Assembly: GCA_001769195.1 (NCBI GenBank)
Contig: MEOK01000034.1
Span: 1 to 64,000 of the forward strand
Reading direction: 5' to 3'
Source: Bacteroidetes bacterium GWF2_40_14
GTDB taxonomy: Bacteria > Bacteroidota > Bacteroidia > Bacteroidales > UBA932
Length of the DNA stretch: 64,000 bases
Part shown: one piece after another, positions 9,499 to 17,281 of the stretch
Layout: the number at the start of each line of letters is the position of its first letter
Position numbering within the stretch: position 1 is the first letter of the stretch
The notes under the pieces: generated by a model
Databases searched by the model: none
Told to the model about the DNA's origin: nothing
The model's input: the letters and a program-made list of their open reading frames with translations, nothing else
Position numbers and translations under genes: made by a program

Positions 9499-10128
9499 AT
9501 GATTGATATACTATTGATAGCATTGGCAATGACGCTGCTCTACATGAGCATCGCCAACAGGCTGCATACATATCTGAGGATTCTGGTACTTCAAGGTTTT
9601 ATTCTTTTTGGGGCCACATATCTCACCCTAACAGATGTAAATACAGTCAATCTTTTACTTATAATGCTTGAAACGATTGTTTTCAAGGCTATTGCAGTGC
9701 CCTGGTTCATGAACTACATTATAAAACGCAACAAGATATCACGTTCTGCAGAACCATATCTGCCCTATTTTGTATCGTTGCTTATAGTTACAATCATTAT
9801 TGTGCTTGCTATAATATTGTCGAGTTCCATAAAGGATGCAAACCTGGACAAGACATATTTTGTTGTTGCACTCTCTACTATGTTTACAGGATTGTACCTC
9901 ATAGTCTCACGAAAGAAAATTATTACACATGTTGTAGGTTATCTGGTAATTGAAAACGGAGTATTTGTGCTCTCCCTTGCTGTTGGCAACGAGATGCCTA
10001 TGCTTGTAAACCTTGGAATAATGCTGGACATATTTGCCAGCGTACTCATACTTGGAATTTTCTTTAATAAAATAGGGGACGTTATTAAAAACCCCGATGT
10101 CGACCTTTTAAATACCCTGAGAGACTGA
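9499..10128 (+). CDS. hyfE: Hydrogenase-4 component E-like membrane subunit (NuoK-related)
   Basis: 209-residue membrane protein with about six or seven hydrophobic segments, close to the 216 residues of E. coli HyfE. The C-terminal half carries the NuoK-like part (GYLVIENGVFVLSLAV, with a membrane glutamate) expected in the proton-path E-channel. It sits between hyfC and hyfF as in hydrogenase-4 operons. Small spacing on both sides (11 and 5 bp) supports a single transcript. Confidence 0.85.
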   Translation: MIDILLIALAMTLLYMSIANRLHTYLRILVLQGFILFGATYLTLTDVNTVNLLLIMLETIVFKAIAVPWFMNYIIKRNKISRSAEPYLPYFVSLLIVTIIIVLAIILSSSIKDANLDKTYFVVALSTMFTGLYLIVSRKKIITHVVGYLVIENGVFVLSLAVGNEMPMLVNLGIMLDIFASVLILGIFFNKIGDVIKNPDVDLLNTLRD

Positions 10129-10133
10129 TAATT

Positions 10134-11570
10134 ATGATAATAGGAGCGTTTTTGGCAGGAGTTTTATTGATATGCGGTTGTCTGATATCCAACCGTAATA
10201 AATTTGTCAACTATCTTCTGGTTGTACTCTTTGGTATTATGCTTCTGGCATTTGGAGCATATCAGTACAACAACCTAAACACAATACAGCTCTCATTTTT
10301 CAAATCCGACTCATTGGGCATTCTGCTTTTGCTGACACTCTGTTTTATATCGGTACCTGTCCTTTTTCACAGTTACAGGTACATAGAGAAATTCAATCCT
10401 GACGAGACACCCCGTTCCCGCGGTCTATTCTTTGCTGCGATGGTTCTACTGATCTCTGCATGTGGGGTGGCATATCTTTCAAACCATATAGCAGTAACCT
10501 GGATATTTGTGGAGCTGACAACTCTTAGTGCTTCGGTTCTGATATACCATCACAGGAACATCCGGGCGCTTGAAGGTGTGTGGAAGTATGTATTCATCTG
10601 TGCCATAAGTATTACGTTTATATATGTTGGCATCCTTTTCCTTAGCCTTTCTCTAAAACAAGCAGGAATTGACGATATGTCCTTCGATTCAATAAGGGCA
10701 AATTACAACAAGCTTAACCTTTTTTGGCTAAAGCTGTCGTTTCTGTTCATCTTTACAGGGTTCACAGCCAAATTGGGGCTTGTGCCAATGTTCACTGCCG
10801 GCGTAGATGCCAAGGACAAAGCTCCTGCTCCTGCAGGGGCATTGCTTGCAAGCATACTAATGAACCTTGGATTTGTCGGAATTTACAGGGTATATGCAAT
10901 AATAGCCCATACTCCACTGCACAGCTGGGCAAATACGGTTATAATAATTGCAGCGTTGTTATCTGTTTTTGTATCTGCGGTTTATATGACCCGTATAAGA
11001 AACATAAAGAGGATGTTGGCATATTCGGGTATAGAGCATATGGGGCTGGTGATGCTTGGTCTTGCTGCCGGAGGTGTAGGAGTATATGCGGCAATCTTGC
11101 ATATTATACTCCATACACTGGTAAAACCGGCTCTTTTTCTTCAGTATAATCAGATTTACTGGGTCTTCCAAAGCAAAAGCATTTACGATGTGGGCAACTA
11201 TTTCAAATATAACAAGACAGGGGCGATTGTTGTTTTACTGGCCTTCATTTCCGCTACTGCTATGCCTCCTTCCGGATTGTTTGTGAGCGAGTTCCTTATT
11301 TTCCAGGCTCTTTTCCAGGCTCATTACATACTTATACTCGTTACCGTTCTCATATTGTTGACATTAATTATCTGGGGATTCGGCTCAAACACCTTTAAAT
11401 TACTCTTTTCCCCTTCTCCTGAGGCTATGGATAAAAGTACAATTCCCGAAATAAACCCATGGGAATCGTTCAGTCAGTATGTTTTGCTGGCAGTTGCTGT
11501 CTATATTGCATACAATCCGCCGCAAAGATTTGTCGAACTTATACAGGATGCGGTAAAACTAATACAGTAA
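10134..11570 (+). CDS. hyfF: Hydrogenase-4 component F-like antiporter subunit (NuoN/NuoM family)
   Basis: Second antiporter-like pump subunit, 478 residues and about 14 transmembrane helices. Seen: AVTWIFVELTTLSASVLIY with the helix-5 glutamate (~125), the helix-7 lysine region GFTAKLGLVPMFTAGVDAKDKAPAPAG (~210-235; key Lys and Pro), and NIKRMLAYSGIEHMGLV (~290-307). This pattern is the standard Proton_antipo_M signature. Four bases separate it from hyfG. Together with HyfB it gives the complex two potential ion-translocation modules. Confidence 0.88.
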   Translation: MIIGAFLAGVLLICGCLISNRNKFVNYLLVVLFGIMLLAFGAYQYNNLNTIQLSFFKSDSLGILLLLTLCFISVPVLFHSYRYIEKFNPDETPRSRGLFFAAMVLLISACGVAYLSNHIAVTWIFVELTTLSASVLIYHHRNIRALEGVWKYVFICAISITFIYVGILFLSLSLKQAGIDDMSFDSIRANYNKLNLFWLKLSFLFIFTGFTAKLGLVPMFTAGVDAKDKAPAPAGALLASILMNLGFVGIYRVYAIIAHTPLHSWANTVIIIAALLSVFVSAVYMTRIRNIKRMLAYSGIEHMGLVMLGLAAGGVGVYAAILHIILHTLVKPALFLQYNQIYWVFQSKSIYDVGNYFKYNKTGAIVVLLAFISATAMPPSGLFVSEFLIFQALFQAHYILILVTVLILLTLIIWGFGSNTFKLLFSPSPEAMDKSTIPEINPWESFSQYVLLAVAVYIAYNPPQRFVELIQDAVKLIQ

Positions 11571-11573
11571 GAG

Positions 11574-13046
11574 ATGAGATACACTTCCATATATAACAAT
11601 CAGTCTATATCCTTGAACGATATCCCGGAACTTGGGTATACTGAGTTTCTGAATGTCAATTGCGGGTTGTTGTCGGAAAATCCTCAACGGCACTGTGTAA
11701 ATTTCTTCGGATATAAAACAGGAGAGGTTGTAAGGTTATTATGCTGCATTGCAGATGATACTACACATCAAATATATCTCTCATCTTCCATCATTGAACC
11801 TGATTCAAGTCTGCCGTCATTTACTGCGCAAAACCACAATTTTGAAAAATTTGAGCGGGAGATTCATGAGAACTTTGGCATTAAATACTCAGACCATCCA
11901 TGGCTGAAACCATACAGAAAAACTGAAAACTATACATTTCTAAGGTCTGAAAGCGAGGAGTTGAATGAGGTGGGTGTGGGGCCAATACATGCAGGAATCA
12001 TTGAGCCCGGACACTTCAGGTTCATTTGTAACGGGGAACAGATTATGCATCTGGAAATTCAACTGGGTTACCAGCATCGTGGGATTGAACAGTTGTTCCT
12101 GCAGAAGAAAAAATTACTGGAACGTACAACTCTTGCAGAAAACATAGCAGGGGATACCACGGTCGGCCATACCACAGCATTTGTGAACCTGTGGGAGAGC
12201 CTTTGCGGATATACTCCGGATATCTCTCTTGATTTTTCCAGAACGCTGGCTCTTGAGCTTGAACGGATAGCAGTTCACACAGGCGACATGGCAGCCATTT
12301 GCGGAGATATTGCCTATCAGCTTGGCAACTCAGTTTATGGCAGACTACGTACACCAATTGTAAACTTCCTGCAGGAGTGGGGAGGAAACCGTCTTGCAAA
12401 AGGACTAATAAGAGCAGGAAAAATCAACTATCCATTCACTAAGGAGCTTGCAACAAGATTGTCCGAAGTTTTCCAACAGTTTGAACCCGATTTCGATGAG
12501 ATATCAGAAAAGCTCTTTAAGCTACCAAGTGCCCTCTCCCGAATGGAGAAAACAGGAATAGTAAGTTACGAGGAGGTGGTTGAGATAGGAACAGTGGGCA
12601 TGTCTGCGAGAATGAGCGGTCTTAACAGGGATATACGCACCTCACACCCGTTTTGTCTTTATGGGTCTGTAATTGAGCATAATCCGGTGCTTAAACGACA
12701 TGGCGACGTATATTCGAGGGTGCAGATAAGGAAGGAGGAGATAAAGCAATCGATAACCTATATTAAGAAACTTCTAGCGGATGTTCCTGATTTTAAAAAA
12801 CCGGAGAATATTTTATTGACCCCTGCCGGTGGAAAGTTTGTTCTCACTCTTGTAGAGGGATGGCGGGGAGAGATATGCCACTGTGCAATAACCGACAACT
12901 CAGGCAATCTGATCCTCTACAAAATAAAGGACCCTTCGCATCACAACTGGATGGCACTGGCGCAGTCAGTGAGAAACAACGAGATATCAGATTTTCCGGT
13001 ATGTAACAAGAGCTTTAATTTGTCGTACTGCGGGAATGATTTGTAA
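11574..13046 (+). CDS. hyfG: HyfG-like large subunit (NuoC-NuoD fusion) lacking all NiFe-ligand cysteine motifs
   Basis: 490 residues: a NuoC-like N-terminal domain (~1-120) and a NuoD/NiFe-hydrogenase large-subunit domain (~130-490, with GPIHAGIIEPGHFRF and LGYQHRGIEQLF). In true group 4 hydrogenases the next segment carries CxxC (R-V-C-G-I-C-G...); here it reads ENIAGDTTVGHTTAF (~186-200), with no cysteine. The C-terminal DPCxxC motif is replaced by NLSYCGNDL, leaving one unpaired cysteine. The Ni-Fe site therefore cannot form in the known way. By family this is an 'Ehr' subunit (energy-converting-hydrogenase-related). The natural C-terminus seems intact; a repeat-flanked insertion starts 5 bp after the stop. 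Confidence 0.88.
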   Translation: MRYTSIYNNQSISLNDIPELGYTEFLNVNCGLLSENPQRHCVNFFGYKTGEVVRLLCCIADDTTHQIYLSSSIIEPDSSLPSFTAQNHNFEKFEREIHENFGIKYSDHPWLKPYRKTENYTFLRSESEELNEVGVGPIHAGIIEPGHFRFICNGEQIMHLEIQLGYQHRGIEQLFLQKKKLLERTTLAENIAGDTTVGHTTAFVNLWESLCGYTPDISLDFSRTLALELERIAVHTGDMAAICGDIAYQLGNSVYGRLRTPIVNFLQEWGGNRLAKGLIRAGKINYPFTKELATRLSEVFQQFEPDFDEISEKLFKLPSALSRMEKTGIVSYEEVVEIGTVGMSARMSGLNRDIRTSHPFCLYGSVIEHNPVLKRHGDVYSRVQIRKEEIKQSITYIKKLLADVPDFKKPENILLTPAGGKFVLTLVEGWRGEICHCAITDNSGNLILYKIKDPSHHNWMALAQSVRNNEISDFPVCNKSFNLSYCGNDL

Positions 13047-13056
13047 TGGGTTAATT

Positions 13057-13120
13057 TGCTAATATGCTAATGTGCTAATATGCTAATATGCTAATATGCT
13101 AATATGCTAATATGCTAATG
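13057..13120 (+). repeat. Upstream octamer array (8 x 8 bp, TGCTAATA/G)
   Basis: Eight contiguous units of TGCTAATA or TGCTAATG, with no interruptions, between the hyfG stop and the four-helix-bundle gene. Two degenerate units (agggaata, tgttaatt) continue to 13136. Confidence 0.95.
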
Positions 13121-13145
13121 AGGGAATATGTTAATTTGGGGAGAG

Positions 13146-13502
13146 ATGGAGAAGAAGAATGTGGTATTGGAGAAGAGTATGGAGTTTGCATTGGAGATTA
13201 TTGAGTATGCAGAGACACTTGAAGAGAAAAGGAAATATGTAGTAGCAAATCAGTTACTCAAATCTGGGACTTCGATTGGAGCAAATATAAGAGAGGCGCA
13301 GTCGGCAGAAAGCCGACAGGATTTTATTCATAAGATTAAAATAGCTGCAAAAGAAGCGCAGGAAACAGAATATTGGTTAATGCTATGTAATCGGTCAGAG
13401 AATTATCCTTCAAATAGTTCATTGCCGAAGAAATTGGATGAGATACAAAGATTGATTTCAAGCATTATAAGTACGGCAAAAAAAGGGGGGGTAATGTGCT
13501 AA
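13146..13502 (+). CDS. Four-helix-bundle protein (23S rRNA-intervening-sequence / S23 family)
   Basis: 118 residues, all helical. The start at 13146 (MEKKNVVLEKS) is preceded by a GA-rich ggggagag, and is preferred over an in-frame ATG 18 bp upstream that lies in the degenerate octamers. Family landmarks are seen: F-A-x-x-I-I (..SMEFALEIIEY), the VANQLLKSGTSIGANIREAQSA segment with S-G-T-S-I-x-A-N-x-x-E-A (~40-60), F-x-x-K-x-x-I-A-x-K-E-A-x-E-T-x-Y-W-L (~67-85). The protein is thought to bind nucleic acid; Avd homologues form pentameric barrels. The TAA stop lies inside the first downstream octamer, so gene and repeats form one unit. Confidence 0.9.
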   Translation: MEKKNVVLEKSMEFALEIIEYAETLEEKRKYVVANQLLKSGTSIGANIREAQSAESRQDFIHKIKIAAKEAQETEYWLMLCNRSENYPSNSSLPKKLDEIQRLISSIISTAKKGGVMC

Positions 13503-13560
13503 TGGGTTAATGTGCGAATGTGCTAATTTGCTAATGGGTTAATTTGCTAATGGGTTAATT
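13497..13560 (+). repeat. Downstream octamer array (8 degenerate 8-bp units)
   Basis: Eight contiguous octamers of the same family and orientation as the upstream array (TGCTAATG, GGTTAATG, TGCGAATG, TGCTAATT, TGCTAATG, GGTTAATT, TGCTAATG, GGTTAATT). The first contains the stop codon of the four-helix-bundle gene. Confidence 0.9.
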
Positions 13561-13614
13561 TGGCGATTATAAATTGACGGTAAAACATTTTAAAAAGCCT
13601 CTAAAAAACAACTA

Positions 13615-13737
13615 ATTAGCACACTAGCATATTCGCAAATTAAATAATTAAGAAATCATTAGCACACTAGCATATTAGCAAATTAAATAATTAAGAAATC
13701 ATTAGCACACTAGCATATTAGCAAATTAAATAATTAA
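13615..13737 (-). repeat. Three tandem 43-bp direct repeats holding inverted octamers
   Basis: Units at 13615-13657, 13658-13700 and 13701-13737 (the last is cut to 37 bp). Unit 1 differs from unit 2 by one base. Each begins with the reverse complement of the octamers (attagcacactagcatatt) and ends in an AT-rich tail. The array stops one base before the hyfI start codon, so the leader of hyfI is formed by the element. Confidence 0.95.
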
Positions 13738-13738
13738 A

Positions 13739-14512
13739 ATGTTAGACAATTTCAAAATAATGTGGCACCAGGGAAAGCAATTCATTCCCGATGTAACAAC
13801 TGCAAAGGTTCCGGGTATTTTCCGGGGAAGGCCCGTCATCTCAAATGCCAGTGTAGATGTTGTGCGGTTGGTTGATTTGTGTCCGACAAGGGCAATAGCA
13901 TCAGGAGCAGGTGCCGGAATTGGAACAGGTGTCAGTATAGATTTAGGCAAGTGTACCTTTTGCGGTGAGTGTGCAGTTCAATTTCCGGAAAAGATAAAAT
14001 TTACAGACGATTATAAATTGTCCACCAACGAGCGTGAGCGGTTGATTATAAGAGAGGGGGCGGAGAATCCAATTATTGTGAATCCTGCAACTGTCCGTAA
14101 GGAAATTCACCGGATGTTTGGAGGCTCTCTTAAGCTCAGGCAGGTTTCGGCAGGGGGTGACAACAGCTGCGAACTGGAACTAAATGCTGCAAACAATGTT
14201 CAGTTCGACATGAGCCGGTTCGGGATTGATTTTGTTGCTTCACCCCGTCATGCCGACGGCATAATCATTACAGGCCCCATTACAAAAAATATGGCCGGGG
14301 CACTGGAAATTTGCTATAATGCAATTCCAGACCCCAAAATCATAATCCTTGCAGGGACCGATGCTATAAGCGGTGGTATTTTTGCCGACAGTCCGGAGTT
14401 AAACAGGGAATTTATTGATAAACATCACATTGACCTCTATATTCCGGGTAATCCTGTGCACCCGCTCACATTTATCAATGGTATTCTGAGTCTGCTTTCA
14501 AAAAATATCTGA
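13739..14512 (+). CDS. hyfI: HyfI-like small subunit: degenerate ferredoxin domain fused to a cysteine-depleted NuoB domain
   Basis: 257 residues. The N-terminal ~105 resemble HycF/NuoI ferredoxin subunits (FRGRP start). Only LCP (~47) and CTFCGEC (~72-78) remain, enough for one [4Fe-4S] cluster; the other cluster's first three Cys are gone and the last is Phe (AVQFP). Residues ~110-257 are NuoB-like (RFGIDFVASPRHADGIIITGP). Of the four cysteines for the proximal cluster, CxxC is DxxC (DNSC, ~143), the third is Asp (AGTDA, ~206) and the fourth Asn (PGNPV, ~239). Electron transfer to the large subunit by the usual path looks lost. No Shine-Dalgarno is visible; the leader is the 43-bp repeat. 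Confidence 0.85.
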   Translation: MLDNFKIMWHQGKQFIPDVTTAKVPGIFRGRPVISNASVDVVRLVDLCPTRAIASGAGAGIGTGVSIDLGKCTFCGECAVQFPEKIKFTDDYKLSTNERERLIIREGAENPIIVNPATVRKEIHRMFGGSLKLRQVSAGGDNSCELELNAANNVQFDMSRFGIDFVASPRHADGIIITGPITKNMAGALEICYNAIPDPKIIILAGTDAISGGIFADSPELNREFIDKHHIDLYIPGNPVHPLTFINGILSLLSKNI

Positions 14513-15784
14513 TCAGGTCAAATCGTCGGTTAATCCTGGAAGGATCCCTTTGCTAACATAAATTGGGTGTATGAACTTCCTCATAGATTTCCGTTTTACC
14601 TCAAACCATATTCCGGCACAAACAGTAATTATACCTCCAATCAGAAGAGTGTAAGGAATTCCGATACCACTCGCAATACTGCCGGCTATAAGGCTGCCTA
14701 TCGGGTGGGTACCCATGAGGGCCATCGCATAAAAGCTCATTACCCTGCCTCGCATCTCCTCTTCTGCAATTGTCTGGAGAAGGGTGTTGACGCCAGCCAG
14801 CGTAAGAATCATAGAGAGTCCTCCGGCAAACAGAACGAACAGAGAAAAGGTTGTATTGGTTGAAAAAGAGGATAATACAATTGTAATACCCAACAAGAAG
14901 GTGTTTATGGAAATAATTTTACCAAGTCCGAGAACCGACTTACGGGCGGCCATATATATTGCACCAGTCAATGCGCCACCCCCAAGGGCAGACATAAGAA
15001 AACCCAGTGTCCCGGCTCCTCCTCCCAGTACCTCTTTTGCGTATGCAGGCAGAAGAACGATAAACGGGAAACCAGCCAGACTAAGAATGGCAAGAAGCAA
15101 AATCATGGTGCGGATTGGCATCGATTTGAATGTGTAATTAATTCCATCCTTCATGCTTTTGATGAACTTGTCTGCAATAACTACAGGCTTTTTATAAGGA
15201 ATCCTTATCATCATGAGTGCAATAATTACAGCCACAAAGCTTATTGCATTGAAAAGAAAACAGATACCCTCACCTACAGCTGCAATCGTAACACCTGCGA
15301 TGGCAGGGCCAACAAGACGAGCTCCGTTGAAAATTGCAGAGTTGAGAGCAATTGCATTGCCCAGGTCCTCTTTCTTGTCTATAAGGTCAACAACAAGTGA
15401 CTGCCTTGCTGGTGCATCGAAGGCACTTATTACTCCGGCCAAAATGCTTAAGACAACAATGTGCCATACTTCTATCATGTTGAATAAAACCAATCCGGCC
15501 ATGACAAATGCCTGAATCATAAAAGCAACCTGAGCAAGTATCATTATCCTGAGGCGGTTGTACCTGTCTGTAAGTACCCCGGTAAAAGTAGAGAGAATAA
15601 AGGTGGGAATCTGGTTTGTAAATCCGACAAGACCGAGCAGGAACACAGATCCTGTAAGCCTGTAAACCAGCCAGCTCAGTGCAATATTCTGCATCCACGT
15701 ACCAATCATAGAGATACCCTGACCTGTAAAATAGAGTCTGTAGTTTCGTGAGTGGAGCGAAGAGAAGATGTCCTTAAGTGTCAT
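14513..15784 (-). CDS. MFS transporter of the MFS_3 / EntS-like type
   Basis: 423-residue cytoplasmic-membrane transporter with 12 predicted helices. The loop 2-3 signature is seen as TGVLTDRYNRLRI (~68-80), typical of the MFS_3 exporters that include the enterobactin exporter EntS and macrolide-efflux relatives. The N-terminal FSSLHSRNYRLYFTGQGISMIGTWMQ is also typical of this subfamily. The substrate cannot be told. Convergent with hyfI: the two genes end on adjacent bases without a terminator hairpin that I can see. Confidence 0.85.
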   Translation of the reverse strand: MTLKDIFSSLHSRNYRLYFTGQGISMIGTWMQNIALSWLVYRLTGSVFLLGLVGFTNQIPTFILSTFTGVLTDRYNRLRIMILAQVAFMIQAFVMAGLVLFNMIEVWHIVVLSILAGVISAFDAPARQSLVVDLIDKKEDLGNAIALNSAIFNGARLVGPAIAGVTIAAVGEGICFLFNAISFVAVIIALMMIRIPYKKPVVIADKFIKSMKDGINYTFKSMPIRTMILLLAILSLAGFPFIVLLPAYAKEVLGGGAGTLGFLMSALGGGALTGAIYMAARKSVLGLGKIISINTFLLGITIVLSSFSTNTTFSLFVLFAGGLSMILTLAGVNTLLQTIAEEEMRGRVMSFYAMALMGTHPIGSLIAGSIASGIGIPYTLLIGGIITVCAGIWFEVKRKSMRKFIHPIYVSKGILPGLTDDLT

Positions 15785-15871
15785 GTAAGAGGATGAGAAT
15801 ATTATCTATGTCAAAAATACCAAACTAATTGACAAAAGTATTACCTTTAATACAAAATCCCACCATAGCCT

Positions 15872-17275
15872 GTGAAAACGTCAGTGAAATTTATATTAAA
15901 CGGCACTCCGGTAGAAATTGATTTTATAAAGGAAAAGCTGCTGTTCCCTCATATGACAGTCATGGATTACCTCCGTGAACACGCCCATCTTACCGGGACC
16001 AAGGAGGGGTGCGGGATTGGAGATTGTGGTGCATGTACTGTATGCCTTGCAGAGAGAGATGTTTTCGGTAACACTGTAATCTCGTCTGTAAACGGATGCC
16101 TCATTATGCTCGGAATGTTGGATAACAAGCACCTGATTACAATTGAGGGGGTTGCAAAAAACGGAAAGTTACATCTGGTTCAGCAGAGCCTGGTAGAAAA
16201 AAGGGGTTCTCAATGTGGCTTCTGTTCTCCCGGAATGGTAATGTCGGCCTATGCCCATTACCTCAACAAAAAACCATTTACCAGATCATCAATCGAAAGT
16301 TCACTCTCCGGGAATCTGTGCAGATGCACAGGGTATGAAAGTATTTTTCAGGCACTTATTGATGTGGAAAAATATGAGAGAATAGAGGAGAATCCGGAAT
16401 TGCCGGAAAATTCAAGAGAGGAGCTCTTTGTTGAGAAAAATGGAAGTGTGTATATAAAACCACTTGACTTACAATCGCTTCTTAAATACAAAAGATGGTA
16501 TCCGCAATACACTTTAGTATCTGGTGCCAGTGACCTTAGCGTTAAGTATAAAACGGAACATCCAGCTAGTGTATCACTTATAGACATTTCTGATATTGAG
16601 GAGTTGAAAGGGGTCACTATAAACAAAGATAGTCTGACAATAGGAGCCAACGCCTCAATCGAATCGGCAAAAGAGGCTCTGTCTGTCTATTATCCGCAAT
16701 TGTCGGAATACCTCTCTACATTTGCATCTCTTCAAATCAGAAACAAGGCATCTATGGCAGGCAGTGTTGCCGGAGCATCTCCGGTTGGAGACATTATGCC
16801 TCTTTTGCTTGCACTAAGGGCCGGGATAGTACTTACTTCAGATAAATCCAGCCGTTCAATTGAGAGTCGTAATTTCAACACTGCATATCGCAGGCACATA
16901 ATGGCAGATGATGAGATAATAGAAAAATTCATCTTACCGCTACCATCTGAGAGACATAAATTATTCTGCAGCAAGCAGTCTAAAAGAAAGGATATGGACA
17001 TATCTTCGATGACCTTCTGTATTAGCCTTTCTATTGATAATGGAATAATTAAGGATGTATCTACAGGTTTCGGAGGTATGGCTGCGGTTCCATGTGCTTC
17101 CGGCAAGATTGAGGAATTTCTGACAGGCAGGCCATTTACAGAAGATACTTTTATTAAGGCAAAACCACTTGTAAGGCAGGAGTTCAGTACAATATCTGAT
17201 ATAAGAGGCTCCGCAGAATATAGATTGCTTGTAGCAGAGAACCTGCTTATTAAGTGCTTTAATGATCTAAAATAG
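15872..17275 (+). CDS. xdhA: Xanthine dehydrogenase-type small subunit ([2Fe-2S] and FAD domains)
   Basis: Electron-transfer subunit of a molybdenum hydroxylase. The start is a GTG (MKTSVKFILNG). Residues ~1-85 are the plant-type [2Fe-2S] domain with GCGIGDCGACTVC (~46-58); ~90-165 are the second [2Fe-2S] domain with QCGFCSPG (~114-121) and LCRCTGY (~149-155); ~185-467 are the FAD-binding domain, with SGASDLSVKYK and AGSVAGASPVGDIMPLL. 467 residues fit bacterial XdhA with both modules fused. It transfers electrons from the Mo subunit encoded 6 bp downstream to FAD and NAD+ or another acceptor. Confidence 0.9.
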   Translation: MKTSVKFILNGTPVEIDFIKEKLLFPHMTVMDYLREHAHLTGTKEGCGIGDCGACTVCLAERDVFGNTVISSVNGCLIMLGMLDNKHLITIEGVAKNGKLHLVQQSLVEKRGSQCGFCSPGMVMSAYAHYLNKKPFTRSSIESSLSGNLCRCTGYESIFQALIDVEKYERIEENPELPENSREELFVEKNGSVYIKPLDLQSLLKYKRWYPQYTLVSGASDLSVKYKTEHPASVSLIDISDIEELKGVTINKDSLTIGANASIESAKEALSVYYPQLSEYLSTFASLQIRNKASMAGSVAGASPVGDIMPLLLALRAGIVLTSDKSSRSIESRNFNTAYRRHIMADDEIIEKFILPLPSERHKLFCSKQSKRKDMDISSMTFCISLSIDNGIIKDVSTGFGGMAAVPCASGKIEEFLTGRPFTEDTFIKAKPLVRQEFSTISDIRGSAEYRLLVAENLLIKCFNDLK

Positions 17276-17281
17276 AACGAG

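Larger units (their letters stand above)
13051..13737. mobile_element. Inverted-repeat-bounded element carrying a four-helix-bundle (IVS/S23-type) gene, inserted between hyfG and hyfI
   Basis: Bases 13051-13079 and 13701-13729 are inverted copies of one another with 28 of 29 positions matching (single mismatch). A second inverted copy lies at 13658-13686 and a third, with two mismatches, at 13615-13643. Between them is one small gene with arrays of eight 8-bp units on each side. The element separates two genes that belong to one complex and would otherwise be adjacent. No transposase is encoded. Four-helix-bundle proteins of this family are known from intervening sequences in rRNA genes and as Avd relatives in diversity-generating retroelements; mobility here is inferred. 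Confidence 0.7.

Noticed and set aside
13057-13737. CRISPR-like or VNTR minisatellite only
   Set aside because: Repeats are 8 bp with no spacers and are arranged symmetrically around a gene with terminal inverted repeats, so it is neither CRISPR nor simple slippage DNA.
6547-14512. Active hydrogen-evolving hydrogenase-4 or formate hydrogenlyase
   Set aside because: All four NiFe-ligand cysteines are missing from the large subunit, no maturation genes (hypA-F) or formate dehydrogenase are present, and the NuoB-like cluster is mostly lost.
15829-15850. Promoter for xdhA from TTGAC and TACCTTTA
   Set aside because: Spacing is only about 10 bp and the -7 box lacks the final G; not convincing.
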